A stretch of 64,000 nt of DNA from Deinococcus koreensis. GTDB taxonomy: Bacteria > Deinococcota > Deinococci > Deinococcales > Deinococcaceae. Under the pieces are notes generated by a model that was not told where the DNA came from, did not search any database, and saw only the letters and a list, made by a program, of their open reading frames with translations. The stretch is from the NCBI RefSeq assembly GCF_002901445.1, contig NZ_PPPD01000001.1:2486501-2550500 (forward strand), given 5' to 3'. The position numbers and the translations under genes are program-made. This document shows positions 45,907 to 57,973 of this stretch, in pieces (within the stretch, counting starts at the first letter, position 1; each line of letters begins with the position of its first letter).

Positions 45907-47172
45907 ATGGTGGATGTTCTGGTGATCGGTGGGGGCCTCTCCGGCCTGACGGCCGCCCGCGTGCTGTCGCGGGCCGGGCGACGGGTACGGGTGCTGGAGG
46001 CGGGCGCGCAGGTCGGTGGGCGCGTGCGCTCCCGCGTGGTGGACGGCTGTACGCTCGACGCGGGGTATCAGGTGCTGTTTCCGGCGTACCCGGCGGTGAA
46101 GCGCCACCTCGATCTGGGCGCCCTGGATCTGGTCTCCATCGCGCCTGCGGCGGTCGTGCGCCGGGGGGAGCGGGCCGACGTGCTGGGCGACCCCATCCGC
46201 GATCCGGCGGGGCTGCTGAGCACCCTGACCACGCGGGTGCTCTCGCTGGCCGACAAGCTGCGGGTGGGCAAGCTGGCGTTGCGCCTGCGCGTTCCTGCTC
46301 CCCACACGCTGCTGCAGGGGCCCGACGAATCCACCGAATCCTACCTGCGCCGCCAGGGCTTCAGCGAGCGCGCGCTGGAACTGTTTTTCCGCCCGTTTTT
46401 CGGGGGCATCTTCCTGAAGCGCGACCTGAGCACCTCGGCCCGGCTCTTCCGCTACTACTTCCGGATGCTCATCGACGGCGGCGCCGCCCTGCCCCGCGCC
46501 GGCATGGGCCGGATTCCCGAGCAGCTCGCCCGGGATCTGGACGTGACCCTGGGGATCCGGGTCACGCGCCTGATCCCGCATGAATCGCACGTCACGGTGG
46601 CGTCCAGCGCGGGTGAACTCGACGCCCGCACGGTGATCGTCGCAACCGATCCGGACAGCGCCCAGGCCCTCACCGGCGAGAAGGTCTCGCGCGGCAGCCT
46701 GGGCAGCACCTACCTGCACTACGTGACCCATCAGATGGTCGACAACGAGGCCCGGCTGCTGCTGAACGGCGAGCAGGGCTTTATCCACAACGCGCAGTGG
46801 ATCAGCAACGCCGTGCCCGGCCGCGCGCCGGCGGGCCAGCGCCAGCTCACCGTGACCGTGCTGGGCGAGCCGGAACTCGATGAGGCCGCGCTGGACGCCC
46901 GCGTCCGGGGCGAACTGGGGCGCTGGTACGGGGAGGGCCCGGTCGCGTCCCTGCGTCCGCTGCTCACCGAGCGCATCCGGCACGCGCAGTATCCGCAGCC
47001 GCCCGGGTTCGCCGCCACGCTGGCCGGGCACGCCACGCGCCTGGGCAGCGTGCTGCTCGCCTCCGAGGCCACCTCCATGAGCGGCATCCAGGGCGCCATG
47101 GAAAGTGGCGAGAAGGCCGCCGCCATCGTGCTCGGGGACACCGCCGGCATGAGCCGCCCGAGGGGCGCATGA
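45907..47172 (+). CDS. FAD-dependent amine-oxidase-like oxidoreductase
   Basis: 421 residues. N-terminal FAD motif [21 protein letters not shown] then [12 protein letters not shown], the phytoene-desaturase/protoporphyrinogen oxidase pattern; the C-terminal [23 protein letters not shown] completes the FAD domain. The middle ([22 protein letters not shown]) is typical of small plant- and bacteria-type amine oxidases without assigned substrate. It might act in carotenoid or porphyrin chemistry, but no such genes lie nearby. The VOC gene overlaps its end. Confidence 0.88.
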   Translation: MVDVLVIGGGLSGLTAARVLSRAGRRVRVLEAGAQVGGRVRSRVVDGCTLDAGYQVLFPAYPAVKRHLDLGALDLVSIAPAAVVRRGERADVLGDPIRDPAGLLSTLTTRVLSLADKLRVGKLALRLRVPAPHTLLQGPDESTESYLRRQGFSERALELFFRPFFGGIFLKRDLSTSARLFRYYFRMLIDGGAALPRAGMGRIPEQLARDLDVTLGIRVTRLIPHESHVTVASSAGELDARTVIVATDPDSAQALTGEKVSRGSLGSTYLHYVTHQMVDNEARLLLNGEQGFIHNAQWISNAVPGRAPAGQRQLTVTVLGEPELDEAALDARVRGELGRWYGEGPVASLRPLLTERIRHAQYPQPPGFAATLAGHATRLGSVLLASEATSMSGIQGAMESGEKAAAIVLGDTAGMSRPRGA

Positions 47173-47777
47173 GCGCCCGCCTGGATCATCTGGTGGTCGC
47201 CGCCCGCACCCTGGCGGAGGGCCGGGCCTGGCTGGAGGCTCAGCTGGGCGTGTCCCTGCAGCCCGGCGGCGAGCACCCCGACTACGGCACCCACAACGCC
47301 CTGCTCTCGCTGGGGCCGGACACCTACCTGGAAGTGCTCGCCGTGAACCCGGCCGCCCCGCCGCCCGCCGGGCCGCGCTGGTTCGGCCTGGACAGCGCCG
47401 AGATGCAGGAGCGGCTGGAGGCTGGCCCGGCCCTGATCCACTGGGTCGCGGGCGTGGAGAGCCTGAGCCCCGGCCCGGAAGTGCCCGAGCTGTCGCGTGG
47501 CAGCTTCCGCTGGCGCCTGACTGTGCCGGCGGGCGGCGTCCTGCCCATGTACGGCGTGGCCCCCTCGCTGATCCACTGGCTCACGCCCTCGCCCGCCGCG
47601 CAGTTGCCGGATGCCGGCGTGCGCCTGAGCCGCCTGCTGCTGGGCACGGCCCACCCGGATCGCCTGCGCGCCCGCCTGAGCGGGCTGGAGTTCAGCGGCA
47701 CCGTGGAGGTCTACGAGGCCCCCCGCGCCGAGCTGCGCGCCGTGCTGGAGACGCCGGGAGGGCAGGTCACGCTGTAG
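47169..47777 (+). CDS. VOC/glyoxalase-like domain protein
   Basis: 202 residues. Begins [23 protein letters not shown], then [24 protein letters not shown], the Glyoxalase_3-like VOC fold; a second half (residues ~110-200) repeats the fold in degenerate form. Coupled to the FAD oxidoreductase by an ATGA overlap, so they probably act together. Reaction unknown. Confidence 0.85.
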   Translation: MSARLDHLVVAARTLAEGRAWLEAQLGVSLQPGGEHPDYGTHNALLSLGPDTYLEVLAVNPAAPPPAGPRWFGLDSAEMQERLEAGPALIHWVAGVESLSPGPEVPELSRGSFRWRLTVPAGGVLPMYGVAPSLIHWLTPSPAAQLPDAGVRLSRLLLGTAHPDRLRARLSGLEFSGTVEVYEAPRAELRAVLETPGGQVTL

Positions 47778-47823
47778 GGGTGAAGCCCAGCAGGGTGGCG
47801 TCTGGGTCGCCTTTCTTAGACCT

Positions 47824-48489
47824 TCAGACTTTTCGACTGGTTGAGGCCGTCCCGGTCGACACCTTGCCAGACGACACCGTGCCAGCCGGGCGCTGAGGCC
47901 GGCGCCCGTGTAGCAGCGCCGCCGCGACCAGTCCGGCCAGGAAGCCGAACAGGTGCGCCTCCCACGACACGTAGGGATTGCCGGGCAGCACGCCCCACAA
48001 GATGCCGCCATACAGGACGAAAGCGACCAGGGCCACGCCGATGGCGGTGGGCGTGCGCTCCCACCAGCCCACGCCCAGCAGGTAGGCCAGGTAGCCGAAG
48101 ATCAGCTCGCTGGCGCCCAGGTGCACGCTGCCGCCCCGGCCCAGCAGCCAGACCAGCGCGCCGCCCAGCACGGCGATGATCACGGTGGCCGCCAGGAAGC
48201 GCCAGAGGTTCCGCACTGCGCTCATGAAGGCCAGCACGGCCAGCGGCACGGTGTTGGCGATCAGGTGCCCGAAACCCGCGTGCAGGAAGGGCGCGCTCAG
48301 CACGTGCCAGAAGGTGCCGCTCTCGCGCGGCTCGATGCCGTAGCGGTCGAGGCTGCCGCCGAAGGCCAGGGTGTCGAGGAGCTCCTGCCCCCACACGCCG
48401 GCGATCAGCAGCGCCGTGACCGCGAGGGCCGGCCGCACCTGGGGCGAACGCGTGGCAGGCACCAGTGGAGATGAACGGGGACGCCGCAT
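47824..48489 (-). CDS. Rhomboid-family intramembrane protease
   Basis: 221 residues, about six membrane segments. Rhomboid marks: [14 protein letters not shown] (HxxxxHxxxN), [10 protein letters not shown] (catalytic Ser, normally GxSG, here followed by Glu) and [10 protein letters not shown] (catalytic His). Should cleave membrane proteins, though the Glu after Ser is unusual. The C-terminal tail is Thr/Ser/Lys-rich. It stands alone, converging with the VOC gene. Confidence 0.85.
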   Translation of the reverse strand: MRRPRSSPLVPATRSPQVRPALAVTALLIAGVWGQELLDTLAFGGSLDRYGIEPRESGTFWHVLSAPFLHAGFGHLIANTVPLAVLAFMSAVRNLWRFLAATVIIAVLGGALVWLLGRGGSVHLGASELIFGYLAYLLGVGWWERTPTAIGVALVAFVLYGGILWGVLPGNPYVSWEAHLFGFLAGLVAAALLHGRRPQRPAGTVSSGKVSTGTASTSRKV

Positions 48490-48646
48490 GGCTCAGTGTG
48501 CCTGATCGGGTGGGACTGATCTGTGTCCGGCGGCGCACGGAAGGACGGAGCCCCAGAGGGCGGTGCGGCGCAGACTCCCGCTAGACTCGGCGCCAGATGC
48601 CTCCTGCCCGCGCCGCCCTGCCTGCCTCCCGCCCGCGCTTTCGCCC

Positions 48647-49468
48647 GTGAATCCCACCCTGAGCGGGCTGCTCTCGGCCATGACCTATGGCGTGGGCGAC
48701 TTCCTGTCGGGCCTGGCGAGCCGGCGGGATTCGCCGCTGCGGGTGGTGGCCCTGACCCACCCCCTGAGCGCGGCCGTGATGGCCCTGCTGGCCTGGGCGT
48801 TCGGGCAGCCGGTGCCGCCCGCCAGCGACCTGGGGTGGGGCGCGGCGGCCGGCGCCGTGGGGCTGGTGGCCGTGCTGGCCTTTTACCGGGCGCTGGCCCT
48901 GGGCCCGATGGGCGCCGTCTCGGTGGGCACCGGGGCGCTGTCGGCGGCGGTGCCGGTCGTGGTGGGCGTGCTGGGCGGCGAGATCCTGGGCCTGGGCGGC
49001 TGGCTGGGCGCGGCGGGCGTGCTGCTGGGCACCGGGCTGCTGAGCTGGCAGGACGGCGCGCGGCCAGGGCAGAGCGGCGTGCCGCTGGGGCTGCTGGCCG
49101 GGCTGGGCTTCGGGCTGTTCTTCGTGCTGCTGGGGCAGGCGCAGGGGGACGGCGTGTTCTGGACACTGGCGGCGGCCCGGCTGGCCAGTTCGCTGATCGT
49201 GGTGCCGCTGGCCGCCTGGCGGGTGGGGCTGCGGTCCCGGGCGCCGGGCCTGATCCTGGCCTCGGCGCCGGGCGACACGCTGGGCAACCTCTTCTACCTG
49301 TGGGCGGTGCAGGGGGGTGGGCTGGCGGTGGGCGCCCTGCTCACCAGCCTGTACCCGGCCTTCACGACCCTGCTGGCGGTGCTGCTGCTGCGCGAGGGCC
49401 TGGGCGCGCGGCAGTGGCTGGGCGTGGTGCTGGCCCTGTCCGGCGCGGCGCTGCTGGCGGGGGGCTAG
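48647..49468 (+). CDS. EamA/DMT-family transporter
   Basis: 273 residues with about ten membrane segments in two EamA repeats (VNPTLSGLLSAMTYGVGDFLSGL; LGLLAGLGFGLFFVLLGQAQ; C-terminal YPAFTTLLAVLLLREGLGARQW). Drug/metabolite exporter-type; substrate unknown. GTG chosen as it opens the first helix; the longer frame adds Arg/Pro-rich sequence. TAGACT at 48582 may be its -10. Confidence 0.87.
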   Translation: MNPTLSGLLSAMTYGVGDFLSGLASRRDSPLRVVALTHPLSAAVMALLAWAFGQPVPPASDLGWGAAAGAVGLVAVLAFYRALALGPMGAVSVGTGALSAAVPVVVGVLGGEILGLGGWLGAAGVLLGTGLLSWQDGARPGQSGVPLGLLAGLGFGLFFVLLGQAQGDGVFWTLAAARLASSLIVVPLAAWRVGLRSRAPGLILASAPGDTLGNLFYLWAVQGGGLAVGALLTSLYPAFTTLLAVLLLREGLGARQWLGVVLALSGAALLAGG

Positions 49469-49485
49469 GAGCTTCCGGGAGCGGC

Positions 49486-51519
49486 TCAGGTCGAGGCCGG
49501 GGACGCCGGGATGGGGGCCGCCAGCTCCCGCTCCCCGTCCGGACGGGCCGGAACGTCGGCCGGCGCCTGGGCCACGAAGCCCGGCTGCGGGCGGCCCAGC
49601 AGGTAGCCCTGGGCATACTGGGCCCCCATGGCCCAGCCGTGTTCCAGCATCTCGGGCGTCTCGATGCCCTCCACGATCACCTGGACGCCGGTCTGGCGGG
49701 CATAGGCCATGATCGCGGCGAGCACCGCGTTGGCGGTGGAATCGGTCGGGGCGGCCGCCACCACCGAGCGGTCGATCTTGACGAAATCCACCTGCAGCTG
49801 GCGCAGCATCTCCAGGCCCGAGTTGCCGGCCCCCACATCGTCGAGGGCCAGCCGAAAACCGGCGGCCCGCAGCTGCCCCGCCTGCGCCAGCACGGAGTTC
49901 AGGTGGCCCACGCTGCGCTCGGTGATCTCGATGACGACCTGCCCCTGGCACAGGCCGGCCGCATGAACCGCGTCCAGCAGCCTGGGGGCCAGCGGAGCGT
50001 CCTGATCGAGGGTCTGCGGGGAGAGGTTGAGGAACAGCAGCGCGCCGCCGGGCAGGGCGCCGCAGCGCCCCAGGGCGGTCGTCCAGCACAGTTCGTCCAG
50101 CGGCATGCTGCGGTTCAGGCGGGCCGCCACGTCGAACAGCTCCTGGGGGCCGTCGAACCCGGCCTTCCTGGGGGGGCGGGCCAGCGCCTCGTAGGCGTGC
50201 GGGTGGGCCGCGCCCCGCTGCCAGATCGGCTGGAACGCCACGTCCATCGCCCCGGCGTGCAGGAGCTGCCGGAACGCCTCGACCTGCTCGTGGGGCAGCA
50301 GGGTGGCGCGGTCGGCGATCGACTGGAAGGTCACCGTGCGGTCACGGCCGCGGCGTTTGGCCTCGTACAGCGCCTGATCGGCCTGCTGCTGCAGGTCGTC
50401 CGGGCTGGCCGTGTCGGCGGCGCTGACCGTGAGCCCGGCGCTGATGGTCAGCAGCTTCTGCGCCTTGAGCACGTCCCGCAGGGCCTCGACCGCCGCCAGC
50501 GCCTGCGGGAGGTCGGCCGGCAGCAGCACGGCGAATTCGTCGCCGCCCACGCGGTAGGCCGTGCCCTGGAACAGCCGCGAGAGCGTCTGCCCGAAGCTGG
50601 CCAGCACCTGATCGCCGTAGAGGTGCCCATGCCGGTCGTTGATGACCTTGAATTCGTCCAGGTCGAGGCGCACCAGGGAGAACACGTGGCCCTCCGAGCG
50701 CGACTGCTGCAGCGCCAGCCCCAGCACCTCCTGAAACGCCCGGTGGTTGCCCAGCGAGGTCAGGCTGTCGGTGGTCGCCTCGGCCTTGAGCCGCCTCATG
50801 GTCTCGCGGTTGGCCTGATCGAGCCGGGCCTGGCTGTGCTGCATCAGCCGCCAGAAAAAGGCCAGCACCAGCAGGCCGATGACGAAGACCAGCGGCGTCA
50901 GCACCACCAGCTGGTTCTGCAGCCGGGTGAGCTGATCGAGCCGGGCCACCGCGTCCTCGTGGTGGTCGGTGGCCGCCGCCGTGACCTGTTCCTGCAGGGC
51001 GTCGAACACCGGGTCGACCAGCTGATGGTCGATCTCCAGGGAACGCTGCAGATCGCCGGCATCGACGGCCGGGAAGAGGCCCGAATAGATGGCGTCCAGA
51101 TACTGGTCATGTAGCGCCAGCAGCGGGTCGATGCGGTCGTGCGTGGACGCGGGGTCGTTGGCGCGGATCGCCCGGAGGCTGGTCACCACGTCGGCAGCGG
51201 CCTGGCTGTGGCGGGCGCGGATGCCCGGCCCGGGTTCCAGGCGGTACTTGCGCTCCAGCGATTCCTCGGCCCCCACCCAGTAGCGCGCCGTCTGGAAGAG
51301 GTCGCTCTGCCGGACACTGTGCTCCGTCTGGGTGGTCATGATGCGGGTCTCGACAGCGGTGATCACGGCGAAAAAGGTCAATCCGAGGAAGGTCAGCAGC
51401 AGCACGAAGCTGGCGCGGCCCTGGGTGGCCGACAGGAACGAGGGAAGGTAGGTCACGGGGGGGTCAGCCTTCAGGCGCAGCTCCTGCCAGCGGGGAAATT
51501 CGGATGACCTGAGGGGCAT
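49486..51519 (-). CDS. Membrane sensor GGDEF-EAL protein
   Basis: 677 residues from the ATG with TAACGT 5 nt upstream. Two membrane helices (FVLLLTFLGLTFFAVITAV; LVVLTPLVFVIGLLVLAFFW) flank a ~165-residue helical sensory region, like a CHASE3-type domain. GGDEF (RVGGDEFAV) and EAL (AYEALARP, LFLNLSP, EITERS, LDDVGAG, KIDRS, EGIE) motifs are intact. Can make or degrade c-di-GMP. It converges with the EamA gene at 17 bp. Confidence 0.92.
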   Translation of the reverse strand: MPLRSSEFPRWQELRLKADPPVTYLPSFLSATQGRASFVLLLTFLGLTFFAVITAVETRIMTTQTEHSVRQSDLFQTARYWVGAEESLERKYRLEPGPGIRARHSQAAADVVTSLRAIRANDPASTHDRIDPLLALHDQYLDAIYSGLFPAVDAGDLQRSLEIDHQLVDPVFDALQEQVTAAATDHHEDAVARLDQLTRLQNQLVVLTPLVFVIGLLVLAFFWRLMQHSQARLDQANRETMRRLKAEATTDSLTSLGNHRAFQEVLGLALQQSRSEGHVFSLVRLDLDEFKVINDRHGHLYGDQVLASFGQTLSRLFQGTAYRVGGDEFAVLLPADLPQALAAVEALRDVLKAQKLLTISAGLTVSAADTASPDDLQQQADQALYEAKRRGRDRTVTFQSIADRATLLPHEQVEAFRQLLHAGAMDVAFQPIWQRGAAHPHAYEALARPPRKAGFDGPQELFDVAARLNRSMPLDELCWTTALGRCGALPGGALLFLNLSPQTLDQDAPLAPRLLDAVHAAGLCQGQVVIEITERSVGHLNSVLAQAGQLRAAGFRLALDDVGAGNSGLEMLRQLQVDFVKIDRSVVAAAPTDSTANAVLAAIMAYARQTGVQVIVEGIETPEMLEHGWAMGAQYAQGYLLGRPQPGFVAQAPADVPARPDGERELAAPIPASPAST

Positions 51520-51524
51520 ACCCG

Positions 51525-51530
51525 ACGTTA
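51525..51530 (-). promoter_or_regulatory. -10 box of leaderless sensor GGDEF-EAL gene
   Basis: TAACGT on the minus strand, 5 nt before ATG at 51519. Confidence 0.45.
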
Positions 51531-51630
51531 GGGCGGCGGGGCTTACGGTCTTCCCACCCGCCGCCTGCCTGTTCGTGAGGTATCTCACACCAGTCACCTT
51601 CATGAAGGCTCGGCCAGCATGGGCACGGGC

Positions 51631-53700
<2,070 letters not shown>

Positions 53701-54243
53701 GGCCCCAGTCAATCACGGCCTGGGGCGAACCTCACAGCGGTCTTGTGGGACGGCCGGCGGCCACCCCAGGAATCAGCGGTGGCGAGGACGGAGACGGGTG
53801 AGGCTGCGGTATTGGCGGTGCCCGTTTCTCCCCATGCTCCGCCTGATCGGAACTGGAACGGAAGGTCGACAGGCCGGGAAACGATGGTTCCCATGCAGGC
53901 AGGGGGTGAGCCTTGCCCCCCACGGTCTTCGATGCCCGTCAGGCGTGGGCCGGGGGGTCGGAGGACGATCAGAGCCCGGCGGTGCGCCCATCGAGTGGCC
54001 GCCACCCGCTGATCGGCGGTTCTCCGCTCCAGCCACGACCTCGACAGGTTCATTGATGATCACTCGCTCAAGTTCAGGAGCCGTTTTCTGACCATTTCCT
54101 GATCGCGCCGGATTAGGCTGTGAGGTACCGGTCTGTCTGGCCTGCTTCCTGGGCCTGCGTCCCTCGCTTCTGCGGAGGCTCTTTGCGCGCTTCCGGTACT
54201 GTTCCCGTCTCCGACCATCCCCGAGCTGACTGAGGAGGTCTGC
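53701..54243. other. Non-coding gap with weak promoter-like sites
   Basis: 543 bp between divergent genes. Short frames on both strands have no protein-like pattern. TAGGCT at 54114-54119 and TACTGT near 54198 are -10-like and could serve the small gene at 54244. The S9 gene's promoter was not clear. Confidence 0.4.
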
Positions 54244-54435
54244 ATGCAAGAACTGTCCTGCACCTGGGTTCCCGGCACCACCAACGTCGTCCGGCTGCGG
54301 TTCGGCGGCCGCACCATCGAAATGACCAGCACCCGCCTGACGCGCATTTTCGGGCCCAAGGCCCTGGGCGACCTGTACCTTAAGGGCCGCGCCGTGCTGC
54401 GCGCCGATCAGCATCAGGTCGCGCTGCTCACCTGA
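54244..54435 (+). CDS. Small hypothetical protein
   Basis: 63 residues. AGGAGG 5 nt before the ATG is a strong site. The sequence (CTWVPGTTNVVRLRFGGRTIEMTSTRLTRIFGPKALGDLYLKG) looks like a small beta-rich fold with a charged helix. No family recognised. Confidence 0.65.
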   Translation: MQELSCTWVPGTTNVVRLRFGGRTIEMTSTRLTRIFGPKALGDLYLKGRAVLRADQHQVALLT

Positions 54436-54580
54436 GCCCGTCACTTAAGCCCGACTGTCCCGGCCCACATCCGAGCCTCCACCCTCCGGCCTGACCCGTG
54501 CCGGGCGGTGGGGGCTCGGCGGCTGTGGCCTCCCGGAGGCCCCCCGCCCTGAGCCTCCGGAAGCCCTCAGCCGTGCGGGA

Positions 54581-54586
54581 TAGCAT
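54581..54586 (+). promoter_or_regulatory. -10 box of leaderless M20 gene
   Basis: TAGCAT followed by 7 nt and ATG at 54594. Confidence 0.5.
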
Positions 54587-54593
54587 GTCATCC

Positions 54594-55796
54594 ATGCTCC
54601 ACGATCCGAACGCCGGGCCTGACCTGAACGCCATGCTCACCGACCTGCAGACCCTGGTCGAGATCGAATCTCCGTCCAGCGATCCGGGCGCCGTGGCCCG
54701 CGTGATGGAACTGGTGGAGGGCTGGGCCCGTGGCCTGGGCGCCGTGACCCGCGCCCTGCCGGGTGGCACACGAATTTTCAACTTCGGCGTGGACAGCGCG
54801 GGGCTGGCGAGTTCCGGTCTGGCAAGTTCCAGTCTGGCGGGCGCCGGGGCCGGCACCGCTCCGGGCCACCGCCCGCTCCTGATCCTCATGCACGCCGATA
54901 CGGTCTGGCCCGTGGGCACGCTGGCGCAGATGCCCTGGCGCCTGGAGGGAGAGCGCGTGTACGGCCCCGGCACCTACGACATGAAGGGCGGCATCGTGGG
55001 CACCTTCCACGCGCTGCGGGCGCTGCGCCGGGAAACGGGCGGGGCACAGGGCGGCCAGTGGCCGGCGGGCGGCATCCAGATCCTGCTCTCGCCGGACGAG
55101 GAGGTGGGCAGCCCCAGCAGCCGCGCCCACATCGAGGCCGCCGCCTCGGGCGCCCGCGCGGCGCTGGTCGTGGAGCCGCCGGTGGCCGACAGCCACGCCC
55201 TGAAGACCGGCCGCAAGGGCACCGGCGGCTACTGGCTGAGCCTGCGCGGGATCGCCAGCCACGCCGGCAACCGGCCTGCCGACGGCGCGAGCGCCATCAC
55301 CGCCGCCGCCGAGGCCGTGCTGGCCATCCAGGCCCTGGCGCGCCCCGAGGTGGGCACCACCATCAGCGCCGGGGTCATCCACGGCGGCAGCGCCATGAAC
55401 GTGGTGCCCGAGGCCTGCAGCGTGGAGTTCGATGTGCGCGTGACCCACCTGGCCGAGGCCGAGCGCGTGGACGCCGGGGTGCGGGCCTGGAGACCCACGG
55501 ACACCCGCGTGCGCGCGGAACTGACCGGGGGGCTGAACCGCCCGCCCTTCGAACAGGGCCCGGACACCCTGCGCCTGTACGAGCAGGCCCGCGCCCGTGC
55601 CCAGGCCCTGGGCTTCGAGCTGGGCCACGAGGTCGTGGGCGGCGGCTCCGACGGCAACTTCACGGCGCCCATCACGCCCACGCTGGACGGCCTGGGCGCC
55701 CCCGGCGACGGCGCGCACGCGGCGCACGAACACATCCGGCTCGATCGCTGGCCGGGTCACGTGCGGCTGCTGACCCGCCTGCTCCGGGAACTCTGA
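54594..55796 (+). CDS. M20-family metallopeptidase (glutamate carboxypeptidase-like)
   Basis: 400 residues. Zinc ligands and catalytic residues: LMHADTVWPVG, YGPGTYDMKGG, SPDEEVGS and the C-terminal HAAHEHI. The lid domain has RGIASHAGNRPADGAS. Similar to carboxypeptidase G2/ArgE-DapE enzymes; substrate unknown. Near residue 66-85 three 15-bp repeats encode GLASS-GLASS-SLAGA, an insertion in a surface loop. Start set by TAGCAT 7 nt upstream; upstream in-frame codons are poor. Confidence 0.9.
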   Translation: MLHDPNAGPDLNAMLTDLQTLVEIESPSSDPGAVARVMELVEGWARGLGAVTRALPGGTRIFNFGVDSAGLASSGLASSSLAGAGAGTAPGHRPLLILMHADTVWPVGTLAQMPWRLEGERVYGPGTYDMKGGIVGTFHALRALRRETGGAQGGQWPAGGIQILLSPDEEVGSPSSRAHIEAAASGARAALVVEPPVADSHALKTGRKGTGGYWLSLRGIASHAGNRPADGASAITAAAEAVLAIQALARPEVGTTISAGVIHGGSAMNVVPEACSVEFDVRVTHLAEAERVDAGVRAWRPTDTRVRAELTGGLNRPPFEQGPDTLRLYEQARARAQALGFELGHEVVGGGSDGNFTAPITPTLDGLGAPGDGAHAAHEHIRLDRWPGHVRLLTRLLREL

Positions 55797-55876
55797 GGGC
55801 CGCCGCCCTGCCACAGCTGTCCAGCCGTCCACCCGGGCGACCGCGCCCAGATCCCTGTCCACCGTCCGGAGGCTCC

Positions 55877-56176
55877 ATGTTCAACCTGTTCCGCAAGAAA
55901 GCGCCCGCCAACCCCTATGTCCGCCAGGACGACGCCCAGACCTTCCGCGTGCGCGTGAGAACCCGCCCGCACGGCGACGTGGTCGAGTTCCGCTTCACCA
56001 AGAGCGCACACATCGGCGTGGACGACGACGGCAACCACATCTTCCGCAAGCCGGTGGTCTCGTCCGGGCACTTCGACAAGGGCGAGCTGACCGTGCGCTT
56101 CGACTCGCGCTACACCGTGACCGGCACCGAGGGCGAGAACGTGGACTTCATCCCGGTGAGCGAGTGGGAGGACTGA
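55877..56176 (+). CDS. Conserved hypothetical small protein
   Basis: 99 residues, starting MFNLFRKKAPANPYV. Mostly beta strands with many charges (TFRVRVRTRPHGDVVEFRFTKSAHIGVDDDG). GGAGG is 4 nt before the ATG. Family unknown; follows the M20 gene by 80 bp and may be in the same transcript. Confidence 0.75.
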   Translation: MFNLFRKKAPANPYVRQDDAQTFRVRVRTRPHGDVVEFRFTKSAHIGVDDDGNHIFRKPVVSSGHFDKGELTVRFDSRYTVTGTEGENVDFIPVSEWED

Positions 56177-56197
56177 CCCAGGCCGGGCGGCAGCGGT

Positions 56198-56890
56198 TCA
56201 GTTCAGCCCGACCTCGTAGAAGGTCTCCTCGGTGATGCGTTCGGGGAACTTGCGGATGAAGTCGACCGTGCTCAGCGCCTGGGTGCGGTGGCAGGCGATG
56301 GCCTGCAGCTTGCGGGAGATCAGGGCGCTCACGTCGCGCCGGGTGTTAGGCGGCAGCCAGATGGCGCGCAGTTCCTCGTTCTCGGGCGCCGCGTCGGAGG
56401 CGTAGTACCACAGCCGGGGGCGCTCCCCTGCGGGCAGGCCGTCCCAGGCGGCCTTCACCGCGCGGTGGGTGGTCACGTGATCCGGGTGGCCGTTGCTGCC
56501 GTTGGGCGGGAAGCTCAGCACGATTTCGGGTCGCAGGCGGGTCATGGCCTCGCGGGCGACCTCGATGAGCGTCTCCAGCGGCTGATCCTTGAGCGCCTTG
56601 TCGGGAAAGTGGTGGTGCTCGAAGACGCTGCCGCGCTGCAGCGCCTCCGGCCGGGTCAGACCGATCACCTCCAGCGCGGCGGCGAGTTCCACCTCGCGCA
56701 TCCGGGCCAGCTCCTGGGGCGTGTCGCACAGGCCCAGGGTGCGCCCGGCCTCGCCGCGCGTCAGGGTGACCAGGCCGCAGGGCTCGCCGGCCGCCAGGTG
56801 GGTCATCAGCGTGCCCGAGGCGCCGTAGACCTCGTCGTCGGGGTGGGGCACGATCAGCAGCAGCTTCAGGGGGGGGGTGGCAGCGCTCAT
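56198..56890 (-). CDS. PIG-L/LmbE-family deacetylase (BshB-like)
   Basis: 230 residues. Zinc motif IVPHPDDE, later GSNGHPDHVTTHRAVKAAW. The length and motifs fit GlcNAc-derivative deacetylases of low-molecular-weight thiol pathways (BshB/MshB) or their conjugate amidases. Deinococcus makes bacillithiol, so BshB or a bacillithiol S-conjugate amidase is a reasonable guess but not proven. Divergent from three double-GNAT genes. TATCCT lies 6 nt before the ATG (leaderless). Confidence 0.88.
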   Translation of the reverse strand: MSAATPPLKLLLIVPHPDDEVYGASGTLMTHLAAGEPCGLVTLTRGEAGRTLGLCDTPQELARMREVELAAALEVIGLTRPEALQRGSVFEHHHFPDKALKDQPLETLIEVAREAMTRLRPEIVLSFPPNGSNGHPDHVTTHRAVKAAWDGLPAGERPRLWYYASDAAPENEELRAIWLPPNTRRDVSALISRKLQAIACHRTQALSTVDFIRKFPERITEETFYEVGLN

Positions 56891-56896
56891 TCCCCG

Positions 56897-56902
56897 AGGA
56901 TA
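56897..56902 (-). promoter_or_regulatory. -10 box of leaderless PIG-L gene
   Basis: TATCCT on the minus strand, 6 nt before ATG at 56890. Confidence 0.5.
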
Positions 56903-56950
56903 AGCCCACTGGCCGATGCGCCACTGACCCCGGCGAGGCACCATGGCGTC

Positions 56951-57973
56951 ATGACCACACCTTCCTCCACGCTGCTCTCCACCCTGCGTGAACCCCGCCT
57001 CCCGGACGACTATGGGGAGATGGCGGCGGTGCTGAATGCCAGCCGCCCCGACTGGCCCACGACCCCGGAGGATCTGGCCCGCGAGGATCAGATCCACGAC
57101 CCCGCGATGTTCCGCACCCGGCTCGTGGCCGAGCAGGGCGGGCGGGTCGTGGCGGTCGCCGGCTTCGGCCACGACAGCCACTCCTATGAGGACTGGCGCT
57201 ACTGGGGCGGCATCAACGTGCATCCGGACGCCCGTGGGCAGGGCATCGGCACGGCGCTCTACAGCGAACTGCTGCGGCAGGCGGCCGAACGCGGTGCCCG
57301 CGAACTGCGGACGGGCAGCAGCGACCAGCCCCACGACGCCGTGGGCCGCGCCTTTCTGGAGCGGCGCGGCTGGAGCGTGGCCTGGGAGCGCTACGAGTCG
57401 CAGCTCAGCACCGCCGACCTCGACCTGGGCACCTTCGACGAGCTGTTCAGGCAGGTGGAGGAAAGCGGCGTGCGCCTCATCTCCCTGACGGAGCTGGAGG
57501 GAGATCCGGAGCGCGACCGGCAGCTCTGGGAACTGGACTCCCTGCTGTTCGAGGACGTCCCGCTGGGCACGCCGTTCACGAAGAAGGCCCTGGAGCAGTG
57601 GGTGAAAGAGGAGATGGACGACCCGCATCTGGCCAAGGAGCTGTCGTTCGTGGCCGTGCGTCCCGGGCTGCGAGACCCGCTGCTGGGCGACTATATCGGC
57701 TACTCCACGCTGGGCCGCGCCCCCGACGGCACCTACTACATCGGCATGACCGGTGTGCGGCGGGAAGACCGCGGCAGGGGCATCGCCAAGGCCCTCAAGG
57801 TCGCGGCCATGCGGGCGCTGCACGCGGCGGGCGGCGGCGTGATCAAGACCTTCAACGACCCGCCCAACGTGGCCATGCTGGGCATGAACGCCGCGCTGGG
57901 CTTCCGGCGCACGGCCACCCGCTACCGCTACGAGCTGCGGCTGGACGGGCTGAAGCTGGGCGGGCTGGCGTGA
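56951..57973 (+). CDS. Double-GNAT acetyltransferase 1
   Basis: 340 residues with two GNAT domains. N-domain (residues ~1-165) has acetyl-CoA motif VHPDARGQGIGTALY; C-domain (~175-340) has GVRREDRGRGIAKALKVAAMRA and a TFNDPPNVAMLGMNAALGF end. First of three overlapping same-type genes. The double-GNAT layout resembles mycothiol synthase MshD, but substrate is unknown. Confidence 0.88.
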   Translation: MTTPSSTLLSTLREPRLPDDYGEMAAVLNASRPDWPTTPEDLAREDQIHDPAMFRTRLVAEQGGRVVAVAGFGHDSHSYEDWRYWGGINVHPDARGQGIGTALYSELLRQAAERGARELRTGSSDQPHDAVGRAFLERRGWSVAWERYESQLSTADLDLGTFDELFRQVEESGVRLISLTELEGDPERDRQLWELDSLLFEDVPLGTPFTKKALEQWVKEEMDDPHLAKELSFVAVRPGLRDPLLGDYIGYSTLGRAPDGTYYIGMTGVRREDRGRGIAKALKVAAMRALHAAGGGVIKTFNDPPNVAMLGMNAALGFRRTATRYRYELRLDGLKLGGLA

